A stretch of DNA of 64,000 bases from Shinella sp032095155 (GCF_049199905.1 NZ_JBLZPK010000024.1:99684-163683), one strand, 5' to 3'; shown: positions 54,520 through 63,800, counted from the first letter of the stretch. Numbers and translations: made by a program. The notes: generated by a model from the sequence alone, not told the origin.

Positions 54520-55505
54520 GCTTTTTCCCCGATGAATGGCAGGCGGTCGCCATCGCGTCCGGGATCGGCAAGACGCCGAGGCGCATCCTGCTGTCCGGTC
54601 TGCCGGTCGTGCTGTTTCGCAGCGGAGCGGAGATCGCCGCCCTGCACGATCGCTGCCCGCATCGGCATGTGGAATTGTCGAAGGGCAAGGTCGAAAATGG
54701 CGAGATCGAATGTCCCTATCACGGCTGGCGCTTCAACGCGGCCGGCGCCTGCACGGCCATTCCGGGGCTGACGGGTGCGGTGCCGGGGTATCGGGTGCCA
54801 AGGCTGAGGACGGTGGTGAAGGAGGGCGTCGTCTTCGTCGCGCGCGGCGAGCCGGAAGGGGAGCCGTATCTGCATTGCGCGGAGGGGCAGGAGATCATCC
54901 TGAAGCTCGTGGAGAGCAGCACGCGCTCGACGCTGGTCGATACCGCCGAAAACATTCTCGACGCCACGCACACGCATTTCACCCACAAGGGTCTTTTGCG
55001 CGGCCTGAGCAGCGAGCGCCAGCGCGTTCGCGTCGATATATCGGGCGGTCCGGGCTGGGTCGAAGCGTGTTACACCGGCGAGGAGCGCCAGCATGGCCTG
55101 ATCAGCCGGCTCTTGGAGGGTGATCGGGTCAAGACGATCGGGCGTTTCCGCGCGCCCGGCATTGCGGAACTGGAATATTGGGGGGCGAAGGGACTGGTGC
55201 TTGCCACGACCTTTCACCTGCGGCAGGCGGCGGAAAACCAGGTGGACGGCATCGGCTGCCTGATCGGCCCGCGCGGCGGGCTGCTCGATCACCTCAAATC
55301 CCTTGCCTTCCGGCCGATGTTCCGCATCGCGCTGGAACAGGATCGCCGGGTGCTGACATCGGCGAGCCTCAACGCAGCCCACTGGCCGGAGGCCTCTCCC
55401 ATCGTCGGGCCACTCGATTTTCTGCGCCGAAGCATCGAGGCCATCATGGCCGGTGCGCTGCCGCCCGCTGCGGAACGGCCGAAAACCTTCTACATCGAGC
55501 TTTGA
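54516..55505 (+). CDS. Rieske non-heme iron oxygenase
   Basis: A 329-residue oxygenase. The Rieske [2Fe-2S] ligands are Cys47-x-His49 (CPHRH) and Cys66-x2-His69 (CPYHGW). A mononuclear-iron region AENILDATHTHFTHKG lies at about residues 143-158, giving the usual Asp/His set. It belongs to the single-component group that oxidises aromatic, sterol or polyunsaturated chains with a separate reductase; no reductase gene is in the window. It is the last gene of the + strand cluster and would hydroxylate or desaturate the product. Its 3' end overlaps the convergent ATP-grasp gene by 16 bp. Confidence 0.9.
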   Translation: MSFFPDEWQAVAIASGIGKTPRRILLSGLPVVLFRSGAEIAALHDRCPHRHVELSKGKVENGEIECPYHGWRFNAAGACTAIPGLTGAVPGYRVPRLRTVVKEGVVFVARGEPEGEPYLHCAEGQEIILKLVESSTRSTLVDTAENILDATHTHFTHKGLLRGLSSERQRVRVDISGGPGWVEACYTGEERQHGLISRLLEGDRVKTIGRFRAPGIAELEYWGAKGLVLATTFHLRQAAENQVDGIGCLIGPRGGLLDHLKSLAFRPMFRIALEQDRRVLTSASLNAAHWPEASPIVGPLDFLRRSIEAIMAGALPPAAERPKTFYIEL

Positions 55506-56665
55506 TCCGGCCCATCCCATTCGATGTCGCGGGTGGAGGCGCGCTGCAGGGAAATCCGGTGGCGCAGCGCCAGCGCCGCGATCTCGCCGAGCGCCCGCCA
55601 CTGCGCCCGTTTCGGGGCCGGGTCGTCCGGCCAGTCGAGAAGCTCGTCGGCGCCCTTGAGGTTGCGCAGGAAGCCGCCGATCGCACCCGAGCGCAACGCG
55701 GCCGGCAGGCCGTAGAGCCAGAGCGCGAGGCGGACCGTTTGCGGGCGTACGACATCCGGTTCGACGGTTCCTTCGCCAGCGGCAATGACCGCTGCGAAAG
55801 CCTGCGGATCTCTGAAGAAATGCAGGCCGCTCGTCGCACGCGGGTTGCATTCCAGCGGCAGCACGCTGCCGTCGGGCCGTCGGATCAGGTCGAAGGAGAG
55901 CTGGCCCGTCCAGCCGGTGCCGGCGGCGAAGCGGCTGACGAAAGCCTTGGCGGCTCCATTCTCGACCGGCACGAAATAGATGCCGGCCCCCTTGCCGGCC
56001 CGATAGACCGAACGATAGAGCGAAAAAGCTTGCAGGCGGCCTTCATTCGCAATGGCGTAGGCGCTGAATTCCTCGCCTTCGAGGAACTCCTGGGCGACCC
56101 ATGGCGCCTGCGGCGTCGGGGCAAGCGCGTCGAGTTCTTCCGGCCTCGGGCGAAGGAGGACGCGGCTTGCGAAACGCGACCAGGCCGGCTTGAAGACCAG
56201 CCTTGACGTTGACCCGCTGATGGCGGCGAGGCCGGTCCTATCCCTGATGAGGGTCGTTTCCGGCGCGGCAAGGCCGAGGTCTTTGCAGAGTTCGATGAAA
56301 TCGAACTTGTTGTGCGCGCGGGCAAGGAGATCGCTGTCCGGGGCGAAGAGGCGTGCCGCTGGGTTTCGCTCGCGCCAGACGGCGGCGAGGTAAAACACCT
56401 CCTCGCAGGTCGGCAGGACCAGCGAGATGTCTTCCCGTTTCACCAAGGCCGCGACGGCATCGCCATAGCCTTGCCGCTCGAAGCGCGGCGGCGGCAGGCG
56501 GACATAGCGGGCGCAGGCAAGGCTGGCGGCGGAGAGCGGCGAGGCCGGCGTATCGGCCAGCACGACGCGCCAGCCCGCGCCGTGGAACAGCCGCGCCAGA
56601 TGCAGCGCGACGGGTGCGCGTGCGCCGGTGATCAGGACGGATTTGGACGGGGTGGTGGCTGGCAT
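55490..56665 (-). CDS. ATP-grasp ligase-like protein
   Basis: A 391-residue protein with an N-terminal nucleotide-binding-like domain (VLITGARAPVALHLARLF) and an ATP-grasp core (AHNKFDFIELCKDLGL, VFKPAWSRFASRVLL, APWVAQEFLEGEEFSAYAI, VLPLECNPRATSGLHFF as the Mg-binding end). ATP-grasp enzymes join a carboxylate to an amine or thiol through an acyl phosphate. It is convergent with and overlaps the Rieske gene, and likely belongs to the same pathway on a separate transcript. The substrate is unknown. Confidence 0.87.
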   Translation of the reverse strand: MPATTPSKSVLITGARAPVALHLARLFHGAGWRVVLADTPASPLSAASLACARYVRLPPPRFERQGYGDAVAALVKREDISLVLPTCEEVFYLAAVWRERNPAARLFAPDSDLLARAHNKFDFIELCKDLGLAAPETTLIRDRTGLAAISGSTSRLVFKPAWSRFASRVLLRPRPEELDALAPTPQAPWVAQEFLEGEEFSAYAIANEGRLQAFSLYRSVYRAGKGAGIYFVPVENGAAKAFVSRFAAGTGWTGQLSFDLIRRPDGSVLPLECNPRATSGLHFFRDPQAFAAVIAAGEGTVEPDVVRPQTVRLALWLYGLPAALRSGAIGGFLRNLKGADELLDWPDDPAPKRAQWRALGEIAALALRHRISLQRASTRDIEWDGPDQSSM

Positions 56666-56717
56666 CGGGTCCGGTTTTCGTGGGTCCTGGTTCTATAGAC
56701 GATTCTGCTGTGCCGGA

Positions 56718-57620
56718 TCACTCCACCGCCGCTCGCAAGGCTCGCGTGATCTCGTCGGCGAACATGGAGGCGGCGAGCGCCCGGCCGCGCTTTTCGCGCT
56801 GGACGAGGGAGAGTACGTTCTTGCCGAAGGTGCGGTCGCGGATCTGCACATAGGTGAGCAGGCCGTTGCGATGCTCCTCGGCGATGTCGAACTTGCTGAG
56901 GAAGGCGATGCCGTCGCCGCTGGCGGCGAGGCACTTCATCGCCTCGATGGAATTGGTCAGGAAGGCCGGCTCCACGGCAAGTCCCGCCTCCAAAAAGGCA
57001 TCGGCGACGATGCCGTGGATGAGCATCGATTTGTCGGCGAAGATCAGCGGATAGGGTTCGCAGAACGAGAGCGGCAGGGTCTCCATGCCGGCGAGCGGAT
57101 GTTCCGGCGAGACGACGGCGCCAAGCCGCGTGTCCATCTTCCAGAGCGTTTCGAGCTGCGGCATGGCCGGCAGGTTGAAGGCGAGGCCGAGATCCGCCTC
57201 GCCGTCGATGACCGCCTGCACGATATCGCGCACGAACATCACGCGGATCGAGATTTTCAGCCGCGGATGGCGGGCGCAGAAGCTCGCGGCCGCCTTCGGC
57301 ACGATGCCGCCGGCAAGGCCGTTCATGGTGGCGATGATCACCTCGCCGCTCTGCAAGGTCTTGATATCGCGGATCTCCGCCTCGACCTGGCTGTATTCCT
57401 TGATCGTGCGGCGAACATGGGCAAGCAGGATTTCGCCCGCCGGCGTCAGCCGCAGGCCGCGCGGCAGGCGCTCGAACAGCGGCTCGCCGATCGCCTCCTC
57501 CAATTGCAGCACGTGCTTGTTGATGGCCGACGGCGCGACGTTCAGCCGTTCGCCGGCCGCGCGGATCGAACCCAGCCGCGCCACCTCGTCGATATAGCGC
57601 AGCACGCGGGAGTGCAGCAT
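56718..57620 (-). CDS. LysR-family transcriptional regulator
   Basis: A 300-residue LTTR with HTH GSIRAAGERLNVAPSAINKHVLQLEEAIGEPLFERL (residues 16-50 or so) and a standard effector domain. The Met at 57620 is chosen because AAGGAGG lies five bases before it; another Met five codons upstream overlaps that site. It is divergent from the adenine-deaminase-like gene and separated from it by a palindrome-containing region, so it probably regulates that gene and the membrane protein after it. Confidence 0.92.
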   Translation of the reverse strand: MLHSRVLRYIDEVARLGSIRAAGERLNVAPSAINKHVLQLEEAIGEPLFERLPRGLRLTPAGEILLAHVRRTIKEYSQVEAEIRDIKTLQSGEVIIATMNGLAGGIVPKAAASFCARHPRLKISIRVMFVRDIVQAVIDGEADLGLAFNLPAMPQLETLWKMDTRLGAVVSPEHPLAGMETLPLSFCEPYPLIFADKSMLIHGIVADAFLEAGLAVEPAFLTNSIEAMKCLAASGDGIAFLSKFDIAEEHRNGLLTYVQIRDRTFGKNVLSLVQREKRGRALAASMFADEITRALRAAVE

Positions 57621-57642
57621 GGTCGCCTCCTTCAACTGTTCT

Positions 57643-57681
57643 CGAAAAGCGTACGCTTTGCGCGTAAAATACTGCTTTTCG
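57643..57681. promoter_or_regulatory. Candidate LysR operator between divergent genes
   Basis: A perfect 14-bp palindrome AAAGCGTACGCTTT (57646-57659) is nested in a wider inverted repeat CGAAAAGC (57643-57650) / GCTTTTCG (57674-57681). It lies 26-61 bp from the regulator start, where an autoregulated LTTR site is expected. Confidence 0.6.
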
Positions 57682-57800
57682 GGAGCGGTTCAATGGCGTC
57701 TTATGGTTTTCGAGAGGCGCGGAGGCAGGAGCCGCGCTGGCGGGGGAAACCCCGAACGAATGCCGGCCCGGCGACGGGCCGAAGAGACCGGAGGACCATC

Positions 57801-59540
57801 ATGAACCAGCATGTCGCCATCGCGGAGGCCGCCCACTACGACACGGTGCGGGCGATCTTCGCCATCCTGAACGGCGAGCGGGAGGCAGACCTGCTCCTGA
57901 AGAACCTGAACATCCTCGATGTTCACGGCGAGACCGTCTATCACGGCTCGATCCTCGTCTATGACAAGCGCATCATCGCGCTCAATCCGGACGAGAGCAT
58001 CCTGAAGGTGAAGGAGGTCTTCGACGGCAAGGGGCTCTATGCCATTCCAGGCCTCATCGACGCCCATATCCATTTCGAATCCCAGCTCGCCCATCCGACC
58101 GCGCTTGCCGAAGCGATGGTGCCTTGCGGGACGACGACGATCTATTCCGAATGCCTCGATCTGCTGAGTGCGGCCGGCGAAGAGGGCGTCGAGGCGGCGC
58201 AGAAGCTGTTCAAGGACTATGACAAGCTGCCCTATCGCCTCTATGCCTTCGCGCCGGGCAAGAAGACGGCGGCCAATGTCACCGAGGCAGTGCTGAAGAT
58301 GGAACCGGTGATCGGTCTCGGCGAGTTCGAGCATTTCACCTATTCCTCGGGCAATGACGACGACTTCCGCAAGGCCGCCTGGGTGCGTGCGCAGGGCGGC
58401 TTCATGAACGGCCACTGGGGCGTCACGGCGCTCTCCGACATGATCCTCAACTACCTGCCGGCCATCGGCTGCTCGAACAACCACGACGTTTGGAACGAGA
58501 AGGACCTCGAAAAGAGCGTCCGTTACGGTTTCCCGACCCATATCAAGTTCGGCGTCGGCAGCGCCGAGGTGATCAAGGTGCTGCTGCGCGCCATTGTCGA
58601 CCGCAAATGGCCGACCGACAATTTCATGCTCTGCACGGATAACATCTCCATCGAGCGCCTGCTGACCATGGGCCATATGGACTGGATCATCTCGCTCTGC
58701 GCCGAGATGGGCATCAACCCGATCCATGCGATCAAGATGGCGACGCTCAACACGGCGCGCTCCTTCCACATGGAAGACAAGCTCGGCTCGCTGACGCCAG
58801 GCCGCTTCGCCGATATCGTGCTGACAGACAGCCTGTCGAAGATCAACCCGCTCTATGTCTTCAAGGACGGCGAACTGGTCGCCAAGGACCGCAAGCTTTT
58901 GACGAATGCCGAGATCGACTATTCCGGCATGTGCAAGAAGGGCGTTCCGGGTCTGGCCGACCTCACCGCCGACCAGCTCGATATCGTGCCCCTCGAAATC
59001 TCCGAGGATGGTAGCAAGGCGAAGGTCTATCTGTTCGACGTCTATGGCCGCGGCCATGCGAAATTCTACCAGGAGGTCTGGGTGCCGCTGCGCGACGGCA
59101 AGGTGGTGCCGGAGGTCGATGGTATCAAATATTCGCGCCTTTCGGTCATCCAGCGCTATGCCGATGGCAAGCGCCACATCGTCAACGGCCTGTTCAAGGG
59201 CGTGTCGATCGATCGCGGCGCGGTCGCGACCTTCTGGCCGGCGCCGAAGCCGTATTTCGTCGTGGTGGGCGAGGAGAGCGCGGAAATGTGCCACTGCGTC
59301 AAGCAGGTCGACACCTATGCCGGTGCCTGCATCGTGACGGACAACAAGGTGGAGAAGGCGGTGATGCCGCTCGAAATCTACGGCGTCATGGCGAACATGA
59401 CCGTTTCCGAGCTGACGGCGGCGGCGAGCTCCATCGATGCGGCGCTCGCGGCGATGGGCAACCGCAACGAGGGCGAGCCCGTGGTCAACAAGCTGCTCAG
59501 CCTGTTCATCTCGCTGCACCGCTTCCGATTGATGCACTGA
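57801..59540 (+). CDS. Adenine deaminase-like amidohydrolase
   Basis: A 579-residue amidohydrolase of the adenine deaminase (Ade/YicP) group. The metal-binding IPGLIDAHIHFESQ opens the catalytic domain, and MLCTDNIS, ATLNTARSFHM, GSLTPGRFADIVL and a C-terminal domain (EESAEMCHCVKQV) follow. The length matches E. coli Ade. The segment equivalent to the conserved GHCPG reads NGHWGV, so substrate preference may differ from adenine. GGAGGACCATC precedes the ATG. The neighbouring transporter-like gene suggests uptake and use of a purine-like compound. Confidence 0.85.
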   Translation: MNQHVAIAEAAHYDTVRAIFAILNGEREADLLLKNLNILDVHGETVYHGSILVYDKRIIALNPDESILKVKEVFDGKGLYAIPGLIDAHIHFESQLAHPTALAEAMVPCGTTTIYSECLDLLSAAGEEGVEAAQKLFKDYDKLPYRLYAFAPGKKTAANVTEAVLKMEPVIGLGEFEHFTYSSGNDDDFRKAAWVRAQGGFMNGHWGVTALSDMILNYLPAIGCSNNHDVWNEKDLEKSVRYGFPTHIKFGVGSAEVIKVLLRAIVDRKWPTDNFMLCTDNISIERLLTMGHMDWIISLCAEMGINPIHAIKMATLNTARSFHMEDKLGSLTPGRFADIVLTDSLSKINPLYVFKDGELVAKDRKLLTNAEIDYSGMCKKGVPGLADLTADQLDIVPLEISEDGSKAKVYLFDVYGRGHAKFYQEVWVPLRDGKVVPEVDGIKYSRLSVIQRYADGKRHIVNGLFKGVSIDRGAVATFWPAPKPYFVVVGEESAEMCHCVKQVDTYAGACIVTDNKVEKAVMPLEIYGVMANMTVSELTAAASSIDAALAAMGNRNEGEPVVNKLLSLFISLHRFRLMH

Positions 59541-59550
59541 CGCAGAGAAC

Positions 59551-59585
59551 CGTACCGGCGGGCGCCTCGTGCGCCTGCCGGTACC
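59551..59585. other. Long stem-loop after the deaminase gene
   Basis: GTACCGGCGGGCGC (59552-59565) pairs with GCGCCTGCCGGTAC (59571-59584) with a single G-U pair and a 5-base loop. No T-tract follows, so it may attenuate or stabilise the mRNA between the deaminase and the membrane-protein gene. Confidence 0.55.
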
Positions 59586-59699
59586 CAAAAGTTACGGATT
59601 GACCGGGAGAAGGAGTTCCGGGACATCCGCGAAAACGTTTTTGAGCGCGGCAGGCCGGGAGTGACGGGAGGCTCCGCGCAACGCCTTTGGGAGGAAACC

Positions 59700-60410
59700 A
59701 TGGCACACAATGCGGCGGAAGCCGAAATCGTCGATACCGGCAGCCTCACCCGCCGCTGGATCCTGTATGTCCTCGGCATCTACATACTGACCTTCGGCGT
59801 CAGTCTGGCGATCCGCGCCGGCGTCGGCATCTCGCCGCAGAGCAGCCTGACGCGCACCATGACGCTGGTCTATCCGCCGCTGAGCCAGGGCACCTACAAT
59901 TTCATGCTCGAGCTGATCATGCTCGCGCTGACCTATTTCGTGCTGCCGAAGGATTTCAAGCTCAAGAATTTCGCCTCGCTCATCCCGGCCTTCGTGCTGG
60001 CGGTGTTCCTCGATCTCAACCTAAAGCTCACCGAATTCATCGTGCTGGAGGAGTATTCCTACCGCGTGGCACTGCTGGTCTTTGCCGATGCGGCCCTCGC
60101 CTTCGGCCTCTTCCTGATGATCCGCGCCAATCTCGTGTTGATGCCGATCGACATGTTCGTCAACACAATCTTCAAGCGCACCGGCTGGAAGTGGGGTAAC
60201 ATCAAGACCGGCTTCGACTGCACGCTGCTCGTGACCTCGGCACTGATCGGCCTCGGTTTCCTCGGCGAAATCCAGTTCATCCGCGAGGGCACGATCATCA
60301 ATGCGATCCTCATCGGCCAGTACATCAGGCTCTATTTCTTCCTCTATAAGAAGATGAGCGCCGGGAAGAGCGCGCCTGCGACTGGCACTCTCGAACCGGC
60401 ATCGAAGTAA
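59700..60410 (+). CDS. YczE/YyaS/YitT-type integral membrane protein
   Basis: A 236-residue membrane protein with about five hydrophobic segments (first at residues 19-38, WILYVLGIYILTFGVSLAI). IRAGVGISPQSSL is the recognisable family turn. The start at 59700 has GGGAGGAAACC before it. The family has no firm biochemical role; some members are thought to be transporters. Downstream of the deaminase it may import the deaminase substrate. A strong terminator follows. Confidence 0.82.
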   Translation: MAHNAAEAEIVDTGSLTRRWILYVLGIYILTFGVSLAIRAGVGISPQSSLTRTMTLVYPPLSQGTYNFMLELIMLALTYFVLPKDFKLKNFASLIPAFVLAVFLDLNLKLTEFIVLEEYSYRVALLVFADAALAFGLFLMIRANLVLMPIDMFVNTIFKRTGWKWGNIKTGFDCTLLVTSALIGLGFLGEIQFIREGTIINAILIGQYIRLYFFLYKKMSAGKSAPATGTLEPASK

Positions 60411-60433
60411 CGCCAGAGCCTTCAGAATTCCAA

Positions 60434-60468
60434 GGCAGGGCACCCCGAACGGGTGCCCTGCCGCTTTT
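60434..60468 (+). terminator. Rho-independent terminator after the membrane-protein gene
   Basis: GGCAGGGCACCC (60434-60445) and GGGTGCCCTGCC (60451-60462) form a perfect 12-bp stem with a 5-base loop, followed by GCTTTT. It ends the deaminase operon 24 bp after the last stop. Confidence 0.8.
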
Positions 60469-60526
60469 GCGGGATAACCAGCCAATTCGCTGGCCACGCG
60501 GCCGATTCCCGCTTATGCCGGATGAT

Positions 60527-60540
60527 TGAAAGCGCTTGCG
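60527..60540. promoter_or_regulatory. LacI-like palindrome upstream of the ROK gene
   Basis: TGAAAGCGCTTGCG, with core palindrome AAGCGCTT (60530-60537), resembles operators of LacI-family sugar regulators. It lies about 35 bp before the ROK start codon. No LacI gene is in the window. Confidence 0.4.
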
Positions 60541-60573
60541 GGCGCGCATGCATCCGGTGAAACTATCCCCATC

Positions 60574-61770
60574 ATGAAGGCCATTTCCGGCACCAATCTC
60601 GAACAGGCGAAAGCGCACAACCGACGGGTCGTGATCGAGGCGATCCGCACCAACGGTCCGCTGTCGCGCGCCGCGATCGCTCGCCTGACGGCGCTGACAG
60701 CGCAGACCGTGTCGAACATCGTCGAGGAGCTGGAAGGCTCGCAACTCCTGAAGGCCGACAGCCCGCAGAAGCTGGCGCGCGGCCAGCCCTTCACGCCCTA
60801 TTCGATCAATCCCGACGGCGCCTATTCGATCGGCCTGGAGCTGGAGCGCGACCATGCGGCCGGCGTGCTGACCGACCTTTCCGGCACGATCCGCGCCCGC
60901 ATTGTCAGGCCCATCGACCCGCCGACGCCGGAGCAGGCGATCCCGATCCTCGCCGCGATCAGCGCGGAATTGCAGACGGTCTTTGCCTTTGATCGCAACC
61001 GCCTGCTCGGCGTTGGCATCGCCATGCCCGGCCGCTATGCGGCGGAGGGCGTGACCTCGCTGACGCCGATCGCGCTGCCGGGCTGGCAGCATTTCGAGGT
61101 CGGACCGGCGCTGCAACGGCTCGTCGGCGTGCCGGTTCTGGTAGAGAACGATGCAACGGCGGCGGCGATCGGCGAACGGCTCTACGGCGTCGCCCGTGGC
61201 TTGAGCAGCTTCGTCTATCTCTTCCTCGGCGGCGGCATCGGTGCCGGCATGTTCCTCGATGGGCATCTCTATCGCGGCAGCCGGGCCAATGCAGGCGAGA
61301 TCGGCCATATCGTCGTCGAGCCCAATGGTTTGCCCTGCATCTGCGGCAAGCGCGGATGCCTTGACCGCTATGTCTCGCTCGGTGCGGCTTACGAGCACCT
61401 GAAAATATCAGATCCCGGTGCCTACACGGCGGATGAACTGGATGCGATGGTGGAGGGAGCGGGACCCGCGCTCGACGGCTGGCTCGATGCGGCGGCCGAG
61501 CCGATGCGCCGGACCATCGATTTCCTCGAATTGGCCTTCGATCCCCAGACCATCGTGCTCGGCGGGCCGATGCCTGCGGGGCTGCTGGCGCGGCTCGCCG
61601 CGCGCATGGAGCCGCTCTACCCGCCGGTCGATCCGGCGGAAGAGCGGCGCATTGCCCGCATTATGATCGCGGCGACCGGCAAGGACACGTCCATTCTGGG
61701 CGCTGCCGCCTTGCCGGTCTTTTCGGAAACGAATCCGCAATTCGCGGTGTTGCAGAAGCCCGTCGCGTAA
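60574..61770 (+). CDS. ROK-family transcriptional regulator (NagC/Mlc-like)
   Basis: A 398-residue protein with an N-terminal winged HTH (about residues 15-70, NGPLSRAAIARLTALTAQTVSNIVEEL) and a ROK kinase-like domain. VENDATAAAIGERLYG, GGGIGAGMFLDGHLYRGS and the zinc motif EIGHIVVEP...CICGKRGCLDRYVS (C-x-C-GxxGC) are intact. The Met at 60574 is preferred over one 16 codons upstream, which overlaps the operator-like site. It is convergent with a GH20 hexosaminidase, so GlcNAc or a chitobiose-derived sugar is the likely effector. Confidence 0.92.
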   Translation: MKAISGTNLEQAKAHNRRVVIEAIRTNGPLSRAAIARLTALTAQTVSNIVEELEGSQLLKADSPQKLARGQPFTPYSINPDGAYSIGLELERDHAAGVLTDLSGTIRARIVRPIDPPTPEQAIPILAAISAELQTVFAFDRNRLLGVGIAMPGRYAAEGVTSLTPIALPGWQHFEVGPALQRLVGVPVLVENDATAAAIGERLYGVARGLSSFVYLFLGGGIGAGMFLDGHLYRGSRANAGEIGHIVVEPNGLPCICGKRGCLDRYVSLGAAYEHLKISDPGAYTADELDAMVEGAGPALDGWLDAAAEPMRRTIDFLELAFDPQTIVLGGPMPAGLLARLAARMEPLYPPVDPAEERRIARIMIAATGKDTSILGAAALPVFSETNPQFAVLQKPVA

Positions 61771-61778
61771 GCAATTGC

Positions 61779-63800
61779 TTACGCGATCGGGAAGCCGTAA
61801 AGCACCGGCATCAGGCCCGCGGCGGCCTTGAAGCGCTCCCAGGATTTGCGCTCCGGCATCGTCCAGCCGGTTTCGGCGATGGCCGAAAGGCGCGGGAAGA
61901 CGAGGCGGTCGAAGGCGGCGCGGTCCTTCATCGGTTCGGACCAGATGCAGGCCTGCACGCCGCGGAGGTTCGCCTTCTGCGCTTCGCTCCAGCCGGCGAC
62001 GGGATCGAACTGGTAGGTCATTTCCGGTGCCGACCAGCCGGCCCAGCTGGCGCCCGGCTCGTCCCAGTCGGGGCTGTTGGCCATGTCGAGGTAATAGGCC
62101 TGGCCGGGGCAGACGACCATGGAATAGCCCTCGCCGGCGAGCGCTGCCGAGACGTCCATGTCGCGCCAGCCGCAGAGATAGGTTGCGGCCTTGTCGATGA
62201 CATTGCCATGCGCCGCCTCTTCCCAGCCGCCGGTGACACAGCCCTGCGAGGCGAGGAACGTCTGGATCCGCTTGAGGAAGATCGCCTGCAAGACGGCGGC
62301 CCCCGAGCCGTCGATGGCATCGGCGCCGTGCGTGTTGGTGATGACGTTCAGCCGGCGGGCATGGGCCTCGGCCATGGCCGCGCCGCTAATGTCGCGCAGT
62401 TTCGCCAGCGCTTCCGGCGAGCCCGACCAGGCGCCGATCGGCACCTCGTCGGCGCCGACATGGATCGTCTTGAAGGGGAAGAGCTCGATCAGTTCCTTGA
62501 AGATCGTCTCCAGCACTTCATAGGTCTTTTCGCGCGCCGGGTTGAGGCAATTGTCCGGGAAGCCCTGAACGGAATAGTAGCTGCCCTGTTCTTCCGGGTC
62601 GCGCAGTTCCGGAATGGCCATCTGCATGGCAAAGCAATGGCCGGGCACGTCGATCTCCGGCACGATCTCGATGCCGATGGACTTGGCATAGGCGACGATG
62701 CTGCGGATCGTCGCCTTCGTATAGAAGCCGCCGCTCCTTTCCGGCCCGGTGCCGAGCAGCGGCGGGACGGGGAGACCATGCCCGCGCCAGGCGCCGATCT
62801 CGGTCAGCGCCGGATAGGCGTCGATCTCGACGCGCCAGGATTCGTCGTCGGAGAGGTGCCAGTGGAAGCGGTTGAGCTTGCTCCAGGCGAGGATGGCCAG
62901 GAGCTTGCGGATCTCGGCCTCGCCGTAGAACTGGCGCGCGACATCGAGATGCAGGCCGCGCCAGTCCATGGAGGGGACATCGGTGATCGTTCCCGCAGCG
63001 GGGAAGCTGTAGGCATCAGGGAAATGCCGCGCGCCGCGCCAGATCTGGCCGAGCGTGATGAGGCCATAGAGCAGGCCGGTGTGCCCGGAGGCGGCAACCA
63101 AGAGGGCATCGGCGGCGAAAACAATCTCATATGCCTCGGCTGCAAGCCCCTCTTTCAGATGCAGGCGCACCGGGAGCCCGCCCTCGGAAGCGGAGCGGAC
63201 GATGCCTTCCACGGCAAACAGGTCTTCCGTGAGCGTTGTGAAGGCTTCCGCGGCGGCCTTCGCATCGGTGACGTCGGCGATCAGCGTGAAGCCGGGGGGT
63301 GTCGCGCGCCGGCCGGAAACGGCGACCTCTTTCGGCCACGGGATCACCGAAACGGGGACGGGAGGACTCATGGGAACGGGGAAGGCGGCGACGCCGCGCT
63401 TCGGCGGCGCATTGCCGCCGACCTTGAGCGTCGGCCCGGTGCTGATGGAAAGCGTGCTCCCATCGTCCAGCACGAGATAGGCGCCGCGCGCGCCGTCCGT
63501 CCAGTGCTTGAAGGCCCAGCTGAGGCCGTGCACGGCGACGGTCCATGTGGCCTCCGGTTCCAGTACGAAACCTTCCGGCGGCAGAAGTTCGGTGAAATTG
63601 GAAAGCCGCGTGCCGAGCGAGCCGCCATCGATGCTTGCGGCCGGGTCGACCCGGCCCGGTCCGCTGACGCAGAGGCGGAAGCCGGTAAGGGAGGATTTCG
63701 AATGGTTGGTCAGCTTGAGGATATAGGCGAGCGGCTGGTCGTCGGTGGCGGGCGCCCAGGAGGTTTCGAGGGCGAATGTAGCGCGGGCGGATGTCGGCAT
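61779..63800 (-). CDS. Beta-N-acetylhexosaminidase (GH20)
   Basis: A 673-residue glycoside hydrolase family 20 enzyme. An N-terminal beta domain precedes VIPWPKEVAVSGR (GH20b-like, about residues 150-260). The TIM barrel starts at SMDWRGLHLDVARQFY and carries the catalytic Asp-Glu pair in HVGADEVPIG and a late WSEPM. It releases terminal GlcNAc or GalNAc. No signal peptide is visible, so it is probably cytoplasmic and acts on imported chito-oligosaccharides. The Met at 63800 is preferred over one eight codons upstream. It is part of a - strand sugar operon entering from beyond the window. Confidence 0.92.
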   Translation of the reverse strand: MPTSARATFALETSWAPATDDQPLAYILKLTNHSKSSLTGFRLCVSGPGRVDPAASIDGGSLGTRLSNFTELLPPEGFVLEPEATWTVAVHGLSWAFKHWTDGARGAYLVLDDGSTLSISTGPTLKVGGNAPPKRGVAAFPVPMSPPVPVSVIPWPKEVAVSGRRATPPGFTLIADVTDAKAAAEAFTTLTEDLFAVEGIVRSASEGGLPVRLHLKEGLAAEAYEIVFAADALLVAASGHTGLLYGLITLGQIWRGARHFPDAYSFPAAGTITDVPSMDWRGLHLDVARQFYGEAEIRKLLAILAWSKLNRFHWHLSDDESWRVEIDAYPALTEIGAWRGHGLPVPPLLGTGPERSGGFYTKATIRSIVAYAKSIGIEIVPEIDVPGHCFAMQMAIPELRDPEEQGSYYSVQGFPDNCLNPAREKTYEVLETIFKELIELFPFKTIHVGADEVPIGAWSGSPEALAKLRDISGAAMAEAHARRLNVITNTHGADAIDGSGAAVLQAIFLKRIQTFLASQGCVTGGWEEAAHGNVIDKAATYLCGWRDMDVSAALAGEGYSMVVCPGQAYYLDMANSPDWDEPGASWAGWSAPEMTYQFDPVAGWSEAQKANLRGVQACIWSEPMKDRAAFDRLVFPRLSAIAETGWTMPERKSWERFKAAAGLMPVLYGFPIA

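Noticed and set aside
56628..57800. 390-codon N-terminal extension of the adenine deaminase-like frame
   Set aside because: It is antisense to the LysR gene, while GGAGG precedes the ATG at 57801 and the protein from there has full family length.
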